NCBI GenBank assembly: GCA_034422835.1
Contig: DAOUJJ010000007.1
Location: 1-64,000, forward strand
Source: VXMO01 sp034422835
Lineage (GTDB): Bacteria; Chloroflexota; Dehalococcoidia; UBA6926
Length of the DNA: 64,000 nucleotides
Direction of reading: 5' to 3'
Shown: positions 35,088 through 43,313 of the stretch, piece by piece
Position numbering within the stretch: the stretch's first letter is position 1
Layout of the letters: the number at the start of each line of letters is the position of its first letter
Program-made: the position numbers and the translations under genes
Notes under the pieces: generated by a model
Databases searched by the model: none
What the model was told of the DNA's origin: nothing
What the model saw: the letters and a program-made list of their open reading frames with translations, nothing else

Positions 35088-35093
35088 TATAAT
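35088..35093 (+). promoter_or_regulatory. -10 box of the antitoxin gene
   Basis: Perfect TATAAT just downstream of the repeat pair and 62 bases before the antitoxin ATG. No good -35 is seen, so activity may need an activator. Confidence 0.5.
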
Positions 35094-35154
35094 GGCTAAT
35101 CAGGGCAGCCTCAATGATTGATTGGTACCCGGAAGCGCCTTGAAGGAGCGGGAT

Positions 35155-35427
35155 ATGGCCACCGTGCGCGCCAGGTTCGAAAAGGGTGTTCTTACGCCGT
35201 TGGAGCCTCTAAACCTCGAAGAGGGCAAGGAGGTGGTGGTGTCGGTTGAAGAAACATCTACAATCACGTCCGGCTCGCCGAAGAACTCGCGAGGGCTGCC
35301 TGGCATCGTCGAACGGGTCAAAGAACTCCAGAGGTCGATGCCGCCCGAACAGTTGGACGGTGTACCCTCCGATGGCGCAAAGAACTACAAGCACTATCTT
35401 TACGGCCGTCCCAAGGTTGAGGGCTGA
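35155..35427 (+). CDS. DUF104/AF2212-type antitoxin, partner toxin truncated
   Basis: A 90-residue antitoxin-like protein. The N-terminal MATVRARFEKGVLTPLEPL and GKEVVVSVEE strands form the small beta-barrel of DUF104 antitoxins that pair with PIN toxins. The tail (GLPGIVERVKELQRSMPP, KNYKHYLYGRP) should wrap the toxin. ATG 35155 is chosen for the AAGGAG seven bases upstream. It is clearly paralogous to the antitoxin at 46719-46997, including the C-terminal KHYLYG motif. Its stop overlaps the ATG of a PIN toxin remnant by one base (TGATG), the same junction as in the intact pair. Confidence 0.88.
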   Translation: MATVRARFEKGVLTPLEPLNLEEGKEVVVSVEETSTITSGSPKNSRGLPGIVERVKELQRSMPPEQLDGVPSDGAKNYKHYLYGRPKVEG

Positions 35428-35495
35428 TGCCGCCGGTTTTCGCGGACGCCGGCTATTGGATCGAGCGCATAGGTGAAAAAGTACATTCTGTTTGA
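35427..35495 (+). pseudogene. Truncated PIN-domain toxin (first 12 codons only)
   Basis: The ORF begins MPPVFADAGYWI, matching MPALFADSGYWI at the start of the intact PIN toxin at 46297-46719, including the first catalytic Asp. After codon 12 the similarity stops, and the frame ends ten codons later inside the HAD gene. The remaining 120 or so codons of the toxin are missing. Replacement by the HAD-hydrolase segment or a deletion joining the two explains it. Confidence 0.8.
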
Positions 35496-36117
35496 CCATG
35501 ATGGGGTCTTGGTCGAGACAGAACAGTGGTATTACCTGGCAAACAAACGAGCGCTGGCATCTCTCGGAATTGATCTCCCGCGAGACGAATACCTGGCGAA
35601 TATGGCCAATGGGGTTTCTGCGTGGGACACGGCACGAGTTTCAGGAATACCCGAATCCGAGATTAATCGCGGCCGAGAACTGAGAGACCGATACTACCAG
35701 GAATACCTAATGACCGAGGACATCGAGATCGAGGGTGTCCTGGAAACGCTAGAGGTACTCGCGGGTGAGTACAGGATGGGCATCGTTACCACCTCCAAAC
35801 CACCTGATTTCGCCCTGATACACGAAAGGCGATCCATCCTGAACCATATGGAATTCTATTTGACTCGGGACGATTACGAGCGAGCTAAACCGCATCCCGA
35901 ACCCTATCTGAAAGGGCTCCAACGTTTTGGCGCTACTGCTGCTGAAACGGTGGTTGTTGAAGACTCGGCGAGAGGGTTGAAATCGGCGATAGCGGCGGGT
36001 ATCGACTGCATCGTGGTCGCGAACGAGTTCACAGCAGCTCACGATTTGTCCAAAGCAATTGCCAAGGTCGCTACGTTTAGGGAATTGCCATCCGCCATAA
36101 AGGGCCTACACGTTTAG
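35473..36117 (+). CDS. HAD-family phosphatase (beta-phosphoglucomutase-like)
   Basis: A 214-residue HAD hydrolase with motif I FDHDGVLVETE (Asp nucleophile and acid), a helical cap (about 15-80), motif II VTTSKPP, motif III Lys in RAKPHPEPYL, and motif IV VVEDSARGLKSAIAAG. This matches the subfamily IA group of sugar-phosphate and phosphoglycolate phosphatases. The GTG start at 35473 has no good ribosome site and lies inside the PIN remnant, so translation may depend on coupling to the antitoxin mRNA. Lower GC than its neighbours suggests it arrived with the event that truncated the toxin. Confidence 0.85.
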   Translation: MKKYILFDHDGVLVETEQWYYLANKRALASLGIDLPRDEYLANMANGVSAWDTARVSGIPESEINRGRELRDRYYQEYLMTEDIEIEGVLETLEVLAGEYRMGIVTTSKPPDFALIHERRSILNHMEFYLTRDDYERAKPHPEPYLKGLQRFGATAAETVVVEDSARGLKSAIAAGIDCIVVANEFTAAHDLSKAIAKVATFRELPSAIKGLHV

Positions 36118-36217
36118 CCAGGCGACACTGAAAAGCCCGCGACCAATTACCCATAGTGGGACATCTCAGCGGATAGTTCGCAGTATCATCCCGTTAAATG
36201 ACGACGGAGGACGTTCA

Positions 36218-36817
36218 ATGACCACTACACAGGACCTGCAAGCAGAGTACGCGGAGGCGTGGGCGAACCTGGAAGAGGCCAAGCGGAAGATGGTCGAGTT
36301 GAGCCGGCGGATTGGGCCGGAGCGGGTTCAGGACTACGAACTACAGGGGCGCGAGGGCGGCGTGAGGCTGTCTGAGATGTTCGGCGACAAGCAGGACCTT
36401 ATCCTGATACACAACATGGGATCGGAGTGCCCGTACTGCACGATGTGGGCCGACGGTTTCAACGGCGTACTGCAACACCTGCAGGACCGGGCGGGGTTTG
36501 TGGTGGTGTCTCCGAACAGCGTGGAGGTACAGCAGGCGGTGCGTGAGAAGCGGGGCTGGACGTTCGAGATGTACTCGGCTGAGGGCACGTCGTTCATCAA
36601 GGACATGGGCTTCGAGTCGGATGGGGTCTCATACAACTCCAACGCGATGCCGGGGGTGTCTACATTTCGCAAGAATGCTGACGGGACAATCGACCGTATC
36701 GCGAAGGACTTTTTCGGTCCGGGTGACCTGTACTGCGGCGTCTGGCACCTGTTCGACCTGCTGGCGGATGGCGCAGGCGACTGGGAGGCGAAACTGGAGT
36801 ACCAGGTGAGGGAATGA
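36218..36817 (+). CDS. DUF899-type thioredoxin-like protein
   Basis: A 199-residue protein with a helical N-terminus (AWANLEEAKRKMVELSRRIG), the segment LSEMFGDKQDLILIHNMG, then SECPYCTMW, a CxxC redox motif at about residue 71-74. VSPNSVEVQQAVREKRGW and MPGVSTFRKNADGTIDRIAKDFF complete the thioredoxin-like fold of DUF899 proteins. A putative disulfide or peroxide reductase role is by family analogy. An 18-base sequence at 36176-36193 upstream also occurs at 32334-32351. Confidence 0.82.
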   Translation: MTTTQDLQAEYAEAWANLEEAKRKMVELSRRIGPERVQDYELQGREGGVRLSEMFGDKQDLILIHNMGSECPYCTMWADGFNGVLQHLQDRAGFVVVSPNSVEVQQAVREKRGWTFEMYSAEGTSFIKDMGFESDGVSYNSNAMPGVSTFRKNADGTIDRIAKDFFGPGDLYCGVWHLFDLLADGAGDWEAKLEYQVRE

Positions 36818-36963
36818 CGTAAGGAGTCGAAGTCTGCAATTGGATTTATACGGCGGGATTGTTGTAGGATTCCGATGGTCGGTATCGTCATATCCGTATT
36901 CCGCAGCGTGGCATAGAGAGGATCGACGCTCATGACGTCGAGCGTGGAGGAGGGTTAGTAGGC

Positions 36964-37524
36964 ATGGAAGGCATCTTCTTCTTGTTGATTGGGGCGGCGA
37001 TCTTTTCGCAGGCCTGGTACGTACTCGGCCTGTTGTCCGAAGCACGGACCACGGGTGTGCTCATCGGGGTGCTTGGCCTGCTGGCCCTCGGAACCTTCAT
37101 GTTCAGCACAAACGTTACGCCGACGCTGATTACGGGCGACGGCGCGACGGAACTGCTGACCGCATTTACTGCGTTCATCATCCTCTGGGCCATCTACGCC
37201 ATTGTGGTCGGAAGTCACGGCATCTGGGACCTGGATACGCGAGCCATCGGCTTCTACAGCGCCTTCCTGTCCATAGCTTCCCTGGCCGTCTTCCTCATCT
37301 TCGCAGTCTCGATGGCTGACGGCGGGGTGTTCGAGCACTCCCTGGACACATGGCTCTCCATGTCGATCGTGCCGCTCCTGCTGGGCATCATCTCCGGGCT
37401 CGTGTTCTTCTACATGGCGCTTGAGTTCCAGGTGCTGAGACTGGTTGCGGGCTGGTCCATGCTGTTCGGCGGCGCAGTCGTCGGGCTTGTGGGACTCTGG
37501 GCCCTCGCATCGGTCGTCGCGTAA
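36964..37524 (+). CDS. Six-helix membrane protein (AmiS/UreI-like topology)
   Basis: A 186-residue protein with about six hydrophobic helices and almost no extramembrane loops; FFLLIGAAIFSQAWYVLGLL begins the first, and LRLVAGWSMLFGGAVVG the last. Size and helix number recall AmiS/UreI amide/urea channels, but I see no certain signature, so family is open. The rightward hairpin at 37543-37568 follows. It lies before prkA on the same strand. Confidence 0.5.
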   Translation: MEGIFFLLIGAAIFSQAWYVLGLLSEARTTGVLIGVLGLLALGTFMFSTNVTPTLITGDGATELLTAFTAFIILWAIYAIVVGSHGIWDLDTRAIGFYSAFLSIASLAVFLIFAVSMADGGVFEHSLDTWLSMSIVPLLLGIISGLVFFYMALEFQVLRLVAGWSMLFGGAVVGLVGLWALASVVA

Positions 37525-37542
37525 GCTGAAAGCGGCTTGACA

Positions 37543-37568
37543 CCGGCGGGCGCGTTGGCGCCCGCCGG
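37543..37568 (+). terminator. GC-rich hairpin after the six-helix membrane protein gene
   Basis: CCGGCGGGCGC and GCGCCCGCCGG form a perfect eleven-base-pair stem with the loop GTTG. No T tract follows, so it is a pause or stabilising hairpin or a non-canonical terminator, 52 bases before prkA. Confidence 0.6.
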
Positions 37569-37619
37569 AGGCGAATCGCCAGGGGACTGCGCTCCCATGG
37601 CAGTGTGAGGAATTAACGT

Positions 37620-39605
37620 ATGACAGGTGAACTTACGGTCGAGAGCATCATCGCCGAGGCCGAGAGCGAAGCCACCAGGTACTCGTGGGAAGGAACATTC
37701 AAGGACTACCTGCGCATCGTTCTGGACGACCCGTCAAAGAGCCGGCTCTCGCACGCCTACCTCTATGACGCCATTCTGGCCAATGGCTCGGGCGCTACGC
37801 CTGACGGCGACCGTGTCTACGATCTGTTCCAGGATGATCTGTTCGGCCTGGAGGAGCCGCTGGACCGCATCGTTCAGTACTTTGCGGCCTCCGCGCAGCG
37901 ATTCGAAGTGCGCAAGCGCATCCTGCTCCTCCTTGGCCCCCCGGCCAGCGGCAAGTCCACCGTCACTGAACTCATCAAGCGCGCCCTGGAGGATTACTCC
38001 AGGACCGACGACGGCACCGTTTACGCCATCAAGGATTGTCCGATGCAGGAAGAACCCCTGCACCTGATACCCAAGAGCCTCAGACCCGCACTCCGCGAAA
38101 AATGCGGCATCTACATAGAGGGCGACCTTTGCCCGTGCTGCCGCTACATGGTCAACACCAAATATAAGGGCAACTACGCGGACGTGCCCGTGGTGCGTGT
38201 GACGTTCTCTGAGCGAGAGGCAGTTGGCATCGGCTATTTCATGGCCAACAACCCGAACCCCTCGGACTCCCTGCTTGTCGGCAGTGTCAATACCGACCAC
38301 CTGGACGGCGACCGGCTTGAGGTTGCGGGAAAGGCATTCCGACTCGATGGGGAACTCAACGTCGCCAACCGCGGCATGATTGAGATGGTCGAGATGTTTA
38401 AGGCCGACAGGCATCTGCTGACGACGCTCCTGAGCCTCGCGCAGGAACAGATCATCAAGATGGAACGGTTCGGCTCCGTCTACGCCGACGAGGTCATAAT
38501 CGGCCATTCCAACCAGGGCGACTTCGAGGAGTTCTCCAAGGACAGGAGTTCCGAGGCGCTCAAGGATCGCATCATCGCGGTGAACATCCCCTACAACCTG
38601 AAGATGAGCGAAGAGGTCAAGATCTACCAGAAGATGACCAAGTCGAGCGTCATGGGGGACGTGTGCATTGCCCCGTTGACCCTGAAGGTCGCCAGCGCAT
38701 TCGCCGTGTTGGCGCGGCTTGACCCGCCGGACCGCCACGCAATGAGCATGCTGGACAAACTCAAGCTCTACGATGGGGACGTTGTGCCCAACTTCACCCG
38801 GCGGGACGCGCGTGAGATGCGGCGCCAGAATCCGATGGAGGGCATGTCCGGTATCTCACCCAGGTACGTTATGAACCGCATTGGAGCGGCGGCCAGCGAG
38901 CCCAACGTCGAGTGCCTCACCCCGTTCGCTGCCCTGAGCAGCCTCTGGGAAGGCCTGGATGAGAACGTCAGCTTCGAGGCCGACGCCGCGACAAGGATCG
39001 CGCTCATAACGGACGCGGTCAAGGTGTACGACGACCTGGCTGTGCGCGACGTGCAGATGGCCAGCCAGGACGCGTTTGAGGCAAGCGCAAAGGATCTGCT
39101 TACCAGCTATCTTGCTGATGTCAACGCCTACCTGAAAGACATCTCCACGAAAGGCTACAAGCCGTCCCGCGCCGATGCCGAAAGGGAGCGCGACATGCGC
39201 GCAATCGAGCGCGTCCACGGGATTACTGACCGGAACAAGGAAGCATTCCGGCGTGAGATAAGCGAATACGTGGCCGCGTGGCGGAGCAGCGGCAAGCCCT
39301 TTGAATACGACTCCGAGCCTCGTCTCAAGGAGGCCATCGAGAAGCGACTCCTCATCTCGCGGGATCAACTCAACAAGAACCTGACTCGCCCCCGCTTCGC
39401 CAGGCAGCGCGCCACCTGGGCGGAGCGTTGGAACGGCATCGTTTCCAGGCTGGTCAATTCTTATGGTTATTGCCCTACGTGCGCCGACGACCTGGTCACG
39501 TATGTCAACCACATCCTGAAGGGCCGTGCAACCTACAGGATCCATAAGAACGAGAGCGTTGAGTGGCTTTGGGAGAGGAACCCCAAGAACTCATCGACCG
39601 GTTAG
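37620..39605 (+). CDS. prkA: PrkA family serine protein kinase / AAA ATPase
   Basis: A 661-residue protein with an N-terminal AAA domain (Walker A LLGPPASGKSTVTE at about residue 105, and the cysteine cluster GDLCPCCRYMVNTKY) and the PrkA C-terminal kinase-like domain (about 400-640). Signatures LHLIPKSLRPALREKCGIYIEG and GSVNTDHLDGDRLEVAGKAF are characteristic. In Bacillus and E. coli (YeaG) it acts in starvation or sporulation responses, and AAA protease activity has been proposed. The usual partners YeaH and SpoVR are not beside it here; a Cys-phosphatase gene follows instead. Confidence 0.95.
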   Translation: MTGELTVESIIAEAESEATRYSWEGTFKDYLRIVLDDPSKSRLSHAYLYDAILANGSGATPDGDRVYDLFQDDLFGLEEPLDRIVQYFAASAQRFEVRKRILLLLGPPASGKSTVTELIKRALEDYSRTDDGTVYAIKDCPMQEEPLHLIPKSLRPALREKCGIYIEGDLCPCCRYMVNTKYKGNYADVPVVRVTFSEREAVGIGYFMANNPNPSDSLLVGSVNTDHLDGDRLEVAGKAFRLDGELNVANRGMIEMVEMFKADRHLLTTLLSLAQEQIIKMERFGSVYADEVIIGHSNQGDFEEFSKDRSSEALKDRIIAVNIPYNLKMSEEVKIYQKMTKSSVMGDVCIAPLTLKVASAFAVLARLDPPDRHAMSMLDKLKLYDGDVVPNFTRRDAREMRRQNPMEGMSGISPRYVMNRIGAAASEPNVECLTPFAALSSLWEGLDENVSFEADAATRIALITDAVKVYDDLAVRDVQMASQDAFEASAKDLLTSYLADVNAYLKDISTKGYKPSRADAERERDMRAIERVHGITDRNKEAFRREISEYVAAWRSSGKPFEYDSEPRLKEAIEKRLLISRDQLNKNLTRPRFARQRATWAERWNGIVSRLVNSYGYCPTCADDLVTYVNHILKGRATYRIHKNESVEWLWERNPKNSSTG

Positions 39606-39635
39606 CAATTCCCGGCTGCGTCAACACGGACAATC

Positions 39636-40223
39636 GTGCCTCCAAGACCCACTCCATACTCCTACTGGGTAGTACCGCAGCGGCTCATTGCCGGCGAGTA
39701 CCCCGGTTCCCTGATAAGCCTGCGGCCGAGGCGGACTGTTCGGACGATATTCGACGCCGCCCTTGCGCTCCTTGTCCGCGGTCCCAAAGGTCTCAAGGGG
39801 AATCGGCGAAAGATCCGCTCGTTGATCGAAGCGGGCGCCACCCTGTTCCTCGACCTCACGGAAGAGGGGGATCTGCCTTCGTACGAACGCCTTCTCCGCG
39901 AGGAGTCCCGGAGGCTGGGCGCGTCGGTGGAGTACCGGCGGGTGCCCGTGAAGGATCAGTCGACGGCTACCTCGGACCAGATGGCAGAGGCCATTGATGC
40001 CATTGACCGGGTTGTGGATTCCGGAGGCATGGTCTATGTCCACTGTATGCGCGGGATAGGGCGGACCGGGATGCTCGTCGGCTGCTACCTGGTGCATCGG
40101 GGCATGACGGGCGAGCAGGCCCTGGACGAGATACGGACTTTGAGGAAGGGGATATTGAACTCCTGGGCGGGGTCTCCTGAGACGGACGCGCAGAAGCAAA
40201 TGGTGCTGGAATGGGAGGGGTGA
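39636..40223 (+). CDS. Dual-specificity/tyrosine-type protein phosphatase
   Basis: A 195-residue protein with the Cys-based phosphatase signature VHCMRGIGRTGML (HC-x5-R) near residue 135, the general-acid loop segment RVPVKDQSTAT upstream, and a helical end. WVVPQRLIAGEYPGSL at the start is the usual opening strand of plant/bacterial DSP-like enzymes. The GTG at 39636 is 30 bp after prkA, so the two genes are probably co-transcribed. A kinase-phosphatase pair working on the same substrates is a plausible reading. Confidence 0.85.
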   Translation: MPPRPTPYSYWVVPQRLIAGEYPGSLISLRPRRTVRTIFDAALALLVRGPKGLKGNRRKIRSLIEAGATLFLDLTEEGDLPSYERLLREESRRLGASVEYRRVPVKDQSTATSDQMAEAIDAIDRVVDSGGMVYVHCMRGIGRTGMLVGCYLVHRGMTGEQALDEIRTLRKGILNSWAGSPETDAQKQMVLEWEG

Positions 40224-40250
40224 CCCTTCGACAGGCTCAGGGTGACCGGG
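40224..40250. repeat. Dispersed host repeat copy
   Basis: CCCTTCGACAGGCTCAGGG immediately after the phosphatase stop, then TGACCGGG. The copy lies between two convergent genes. Confidence 0.75.
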
Positions 40251-40282
40251 TAGAGCCCAGTGTGAGCGGCTGAGGGTCAGGG

Positions 40283-40756
40283 TTAGCGGGTGGGTGGTGG
40301 AGCGCTATCTCGGGCGGCGGCCATTGCCTCTATGACTTCTTTTCGATAGCAATCGAGGGCGGCGGATTCCGGCAGCGTGTCCGCTGCAAACCAGCCGATC
40401 TCGCTGTGTTCATCCGGCGCGGCGTTCACAGGCTCGCCACGCCACGCCGAGATGGCGAATACATCGATATCAGCCGGCTCGACGGGATCAAGGACCGTCC
40501 CCAACTCCCGGTATTCCGCCACGTGAATGCCGAGTTCCTCGTAAGCCTCGCGGCGCAGCGCATCTTCCGCTGACTCGTCTCCCTCGATGTGTCCTCCGGG
40601 CAGGTCCCACAGACCGGGATAGACCTTCCGCCGCGGCAGCCTCTTCACGAGCAGGACCCTGCCGTCCCTGATGAGCACCGACGCGACGCACCGCGCCCTG
40701 GGGCAATCATCAGCCTGATTGTGGTTCACTATTTCCTTTGGGTCTGTCATCACCAT
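40283..40756 (-). CDS. NUDIX hydrolase
   Basis: A 157-residue protein with a full Nudix box GHIEGDESAEDALRREAYEELGI near residues 49-71 (G-x5-E-x7-REUxEExGU), which binds the metal that hydrolyses nucleoside diphosphate derivatives. CVASVLIRDGRVLLVKRL and VYPGLWDLPG are typical of housecleaning MutT/ADP-ribose-type enzymes. Substrate is not predictable. It is divergent from nhaA; choosing the downstream GTG of nhaA removes an apparent overlap. Confidence 0.9.
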   Translation of the reverse strand: MVMTDPKEIVNHNQADDCPRARCVASVLIRDGRVLLVKRLPRRKVYPGLWDLPGGHIEGDESAEDALRREAYEELGIHVAEYRELGTVLDPVEPADIDVFAISAWRGEPVNAAPDEHSEIGWFAADTLPESAALDCYRKEVIEAMAAARDSAPPPTR

Positions 40757-40817
40757 TCAACCTGCAAGTGGCACTATAGTAGGGCATCAGAAACCTACAC
40801 CCAAGCGGCGGAACCAC

Positions 40818-42077
40818 GTGAACGACACGCAAGGCGACACTCCTGAACAGTCCCGGAACGCGGCCCACCGCGTCGGCGGCTTGCGCGCGCCCCTCCAGAG
40901 CTTTATCCACACGGAAGAGGTCGGGGCGCTCATCCTGCTGGCCGCGGCGGCGGCGGCCGTCATCTGGGCCAACTCGCCGTGGGCGGATTCGTACGACAGT
41001 TTCTGGCATACGGTCATCACATTCGAGACACCCATCATCTCGATCCATGAGGACCTGAAGCACCTGGTCAATGACGGCCTGATGGCTATCTTCTTCTTCG
41101 TGGTGGGCCTGGAGATCAAACGCGAGCTGCTGCACGGGGAGCTGTCCAGCGCAAGGAAGGCGTCACTGCCCGTGCTCGCCGCGATTGGCGGCATGGTCGT
41201 GCCTGCGGGCACCTATTTGCTGTTCAACAGCTCAGGCGACGCAGCCGTTGGCTGGGGCATACCCATGGCGACGGACATTGCATTCGCGATCGGCGTGCTG
41301 GCGCTATTGGGGCGGCGGATTCCGGTGGAGCTGCGGGTATTTCTGCTGGGGTTGGCGGTGGTCGACGATCTGGGCGCGATCGCGGTCATTGCCCTCTTCT
41401 ATACGGACACAATCGAGTGGTCGAGCCTCTGGATCTCGCTGGCGATTCTCGCGGCGGTGGCGGTGAGCGTCCGGCTTGGGATTCGTTCCATGGTCTTCTA
41501 CATCGCTGCGGGTGTTTCCATGTGGTATTTCTTCCTGGAATCCGGCGTGCACGCGACATTGGCCGGTGTGCTTCTTGCGGCAATTGTCCCTGCGGCATCG
41601 GCGCGGGGGCGCGATGAAGAGTCGCCGCTGGAAAGCCTGGAGCACATGATCCATCCGTGGGTCAGCTTTGCCATTCTGCCGCTGTTCGCGCTGGCGAATG
41701 CGGGCATCGTGATAACGACAGACACGCTGAACGCCGCCGCCGGAAGCAGTATCACTATCGGCATCGCGGCGGGCCTGCTTGCGGGCAAGGCGCTGGGCAT
41801 CCTGGGCATCACATGGCTCGGGGTTCGACTGGGCATCGGCCGGCTGCCCTCGTCAGTGTCCTGGATGCACGTGCTGGGGGTGGGGTTCCTGGCAGGCATC
41901 GGTTTCACGGTGGCGATCTTCATTTCCGGCATCGCCTTCAATGACCCCGCCCTTGTCGATCAGGCAAAGATGGGCATATTCGTCGCGTCCGTCGCAGCGG
42001 CCGTCATCGGATACGCGCTGTTGCGGTTCACGAGTGGCGGGCACACTGTCGCTCACTCGTCGACAAGCTCAGAGTGA
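40818..42077 (+). CDS. nhaA: Na+/H+ antiporter NhaA
   Basis: A protein of about 419 residues exchanging Na+ or Li+ for H+ across the inner membrane for pH and salt homeostasis. It has twelve helices, with the two ion-binding aspartates in VVDDLGAIAVIALFY near residue 183, and the pH-sensing region HEDLKHLVNDGLMAIFFFVVGLEIKREL. GTG 40818 is preferred: longer frames overlap the divergent NUDIX gene. The last residues (about AHSSTSSE) are encoded by a copy of the dispersed repeat (42051-42079), so its tail was recently altered. Confidence 0.95.
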   Translation: MNDTQGDTPEQSRNAAHRVGGLRAPLQSFIHTEEVGALILLAAAAAAVIWANSPWADSYDSFWHTVITFETPIISIHEDLKHLVNDGLMAIFFFVVGLEIKRELLHGELSSARKASLPVLAAIGGMVVPAGTYLLFNSSGDAAVGWGIPMATDIAFAIGVLALLGRRIPVELRVFLLGLAVVDDLGAIAVIALFYTDTIEWSSLWISLAILAAVAVSVRLGIRSMVFYIAAGVSMWYFFLESGVHATLAGVLLAAIVPAASARGRDEESPLESLEHMIHPWVSFAILPLFALANAGIVITTDTLNAAAGSSITIGIAAGLLAGKALGILGITWLGVRLGIGRLPSSVSWMHVLGVGFLAGIGFTVAIFISGIAFNDPALVDQAKMGIFVASVAAAVIGYALLRFTSGGHTVAHSSTSSE

Positions 42078-42079
42078 GC
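42051..42079. repeat. Dispersed repeat copy forming the 3' end of nhaA
   Basis: GCTCACTCGTCGACAAGCTC at 42051 onward, ending AGAGTGAGC, is a palindromic member of the repeat family. It supplies the final codons and stop of nhaA. Confidence 0.65.
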
Positions 42080-42097
42080 GGCAGGCAAGACGTGTTA

Positions 42098-42103
42098 TAT
42101 ACT
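42098..42103 (+). promoter_or_regulatory. -10 box of a short transcript
   Basis: TATACT lies 36 bases before the tiny ORF's ATG, with no clear -35. Transcription from here would end at the strong terminator at 42241-42274, giving an RNA of about 165 nt. Confidence 0.4.
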
Positions 42104-42139
42104 TGACTCATCTTGAGAAGGAAGGAGGTGGTTTGGCGC

Positions 42140-42196
42140 ATGTCTTTACCTAAACAGCCAGAGCTTATTTCGACGGAAGAGGTGAGCAAAGGCTAA
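42140..42196 (+). CDS. 18-codon ORF with perfect Shine-Dalgarno
   Basis: The ORF reads MSLPKQPELISTEEVSKG and stops. AAGGAGGTGG at 42122-42131 lies eight to nine bases before the ATG, which is near-ideal. It is followed by a strong terminator and sits upstream of galU. I do not recognise the peptide. It may be a real miniprotein, a leader peptide controlling galU, or the ribosome-bound part of a small RNA. Confidence 0.5.
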   Translation: MSLPKQPELISTEEVSKG

Positions 42197-42240
42197 CCCA
42201 GCGCCAGGCGCCATAACGTTGACCTTGGCGACTGGGAGAA

Positions 42241-42274
42241 GGGGGCTCGGCTCCGGCTGAGCCCCCTTTGTTTT
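42241..42274 (+). terminator. Strong rho-independent terminator
   Basis: GGGGGCTC (42241-42248) pairs with GAGCCCCC (42259-42266), directly followed by TTTGTTTT. It is the clearest intrinsic terminator in the window and closes the 18-codon ORF transcript before galU. Confidence 0.9.
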
Positions 42275-42299
42275 GTATCTGTGAACGTGAGGAGGGTCA

Positions 42300-42325
42300 C
42301 CCTTCGACAGGCTCAGGGTGAACGG
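42300..42325. repeat. Dispersed host repeat copy upstream of galU
   Basis: CCCTTCGACAGGCTCAGGG then TGAACGG between the terminator and the galU start. Translating through it gives VTLRQAQGER, which is why a longer galU frame is spurious. Confidence 0.75.
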
Positions 42326-42361
42326 TGTCATCGGAATGACAGCAGGGACAAAGGTGGACGA

Positions 42362-43252
42362 ATGAGCGGGGAGAATGGGATAAACAAGGCGGTTATCGTG
42401 GCGGGGGGACGCGGGACCCGCTTCCTGCCGGCGACTCTCGCCATCCCAAAGGAGATCCTGCCGATCTTTGACCGTCCCATGCTGTTCTACGCGCTTGAGG
42501 AGGCGGCCAACTCAGGCCTCACGGAGATCGTTCTCATAAGCGCGCCCGGCAAGGCCGTGATGGAAAACTACGTGACGCTACGCGGGGAGGCGCTGGCGAA
42601 AGCCCTTGGAGAGCACCCCAGCGCGCCGGACGTTCAGCGCCTCATGGACTCGCTGGCGGTCACCATCGTCCATCAGAACGAGCCGCTTGGCCTCGGCCAC
42701 GCTATCCTGCAGGCGGCGGATGTGGTGGGGGACGAGCCGTTTGCCGTCATCCTGCCCGACGATATTGTCGCGGCGGAGACGCCGGTCCTCGCGCAGATGA
42801 TGGCCGCATATCATGATCATCCCGGCATTCACGTGGGGGTTGAGCGAGTACCGGGCGATGCCATCTCTGCATACGGCGTTGTCGCCGTTGAACCGGCGGG
42901 CGGGGACAATGAGCGCGTGCATCGGGTGACGGGCATGGTTGAGAAACCTGAACCGGCCGACGCGCCCTCGGATCTTGGCATTGTTGGCCGCTACATATTT
43001 CCCGGCGCGATCTTTGACGCGATACGACGAACGCCGCCCGGCGCGAAGAATGAAATCCAGATTACGGACGCGATGGAGATTCTGCGCCTTGAGGGCACGC
43101 CCGCGTTCGCGTTCGCCTTTGACGGCGTGCGCTATGACGCGGGCAATCCCCTGGGTCATTTGCGCGCCGCAGCGTCCTTTGCCCTCGGTCGGCGTGACAT
43201 CTCGGAACAGGCCCGCGCAATCCTACTAGAAACCCTTTCACAAGGGGAGTAA
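42362..43252 (+). CDS. galU: UTP-glucose-1-phosphate uridylyltransferase GalU
   Basis: A 296-residue nucleotidyltransferase making UDP-glucose for cell-wall and storage polysaccharides. The N-terminal NKAVIVAGGRGTRFLPAT is the NTP-binding signature, followed by PKEILPIFDRPMLFYALEE. GLGHAIL and the metal-binding VILPDDIV follow; EKPEPADAPSDLGIVGRYIF and TDAMEIL complete the active site. ATG 42362 is preferred; an upstream frame from 42281 reads only the dispersed repeat. Confidence 0.93.
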   Translation: MSGENGINKAVIVAGGRGTRFLPATLAIPKEILPIFDRPMLFYALEEAANSGLTEIVLISAPGKAVMENYVTLRGEALAKALGEHPSAPDVQRLMDSLAVTIVHQNEPLGLGHAILQAADVVGDEPFAVILPDDIVAAETPVLAQMMAAYHDHPGIHVGVERVPGDAISAYGVVAVEPAGGDNERVHRVTGMVEKPEPADAPSDLGIVGRYIFPGAIFDAIRRTPPGAKNEIQITDAMEILRLEGTPAFAFAFDGVRYDAGNPLGHLRAAASFALGRRDISEQARAILLETLSQGE

Positions 43253-43313
43253 CGACGCCTGAAACACGCGTCGATTGGACGTGGTTTTGAAATTAGTCTA
43301 AAATAACGGCGCT

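Noticed and set aside
37734..38738. 334-codon minus-strand ORF
   Set aside because: Antisense shadow of prkA, a clear full-length gene on the plus strand.
42281..42361. 27-residue N-terminal extension of GalU
   Set aside because: It translates the dispersed repeat (VTLRQAQGER); the internal ATG matches the family start.
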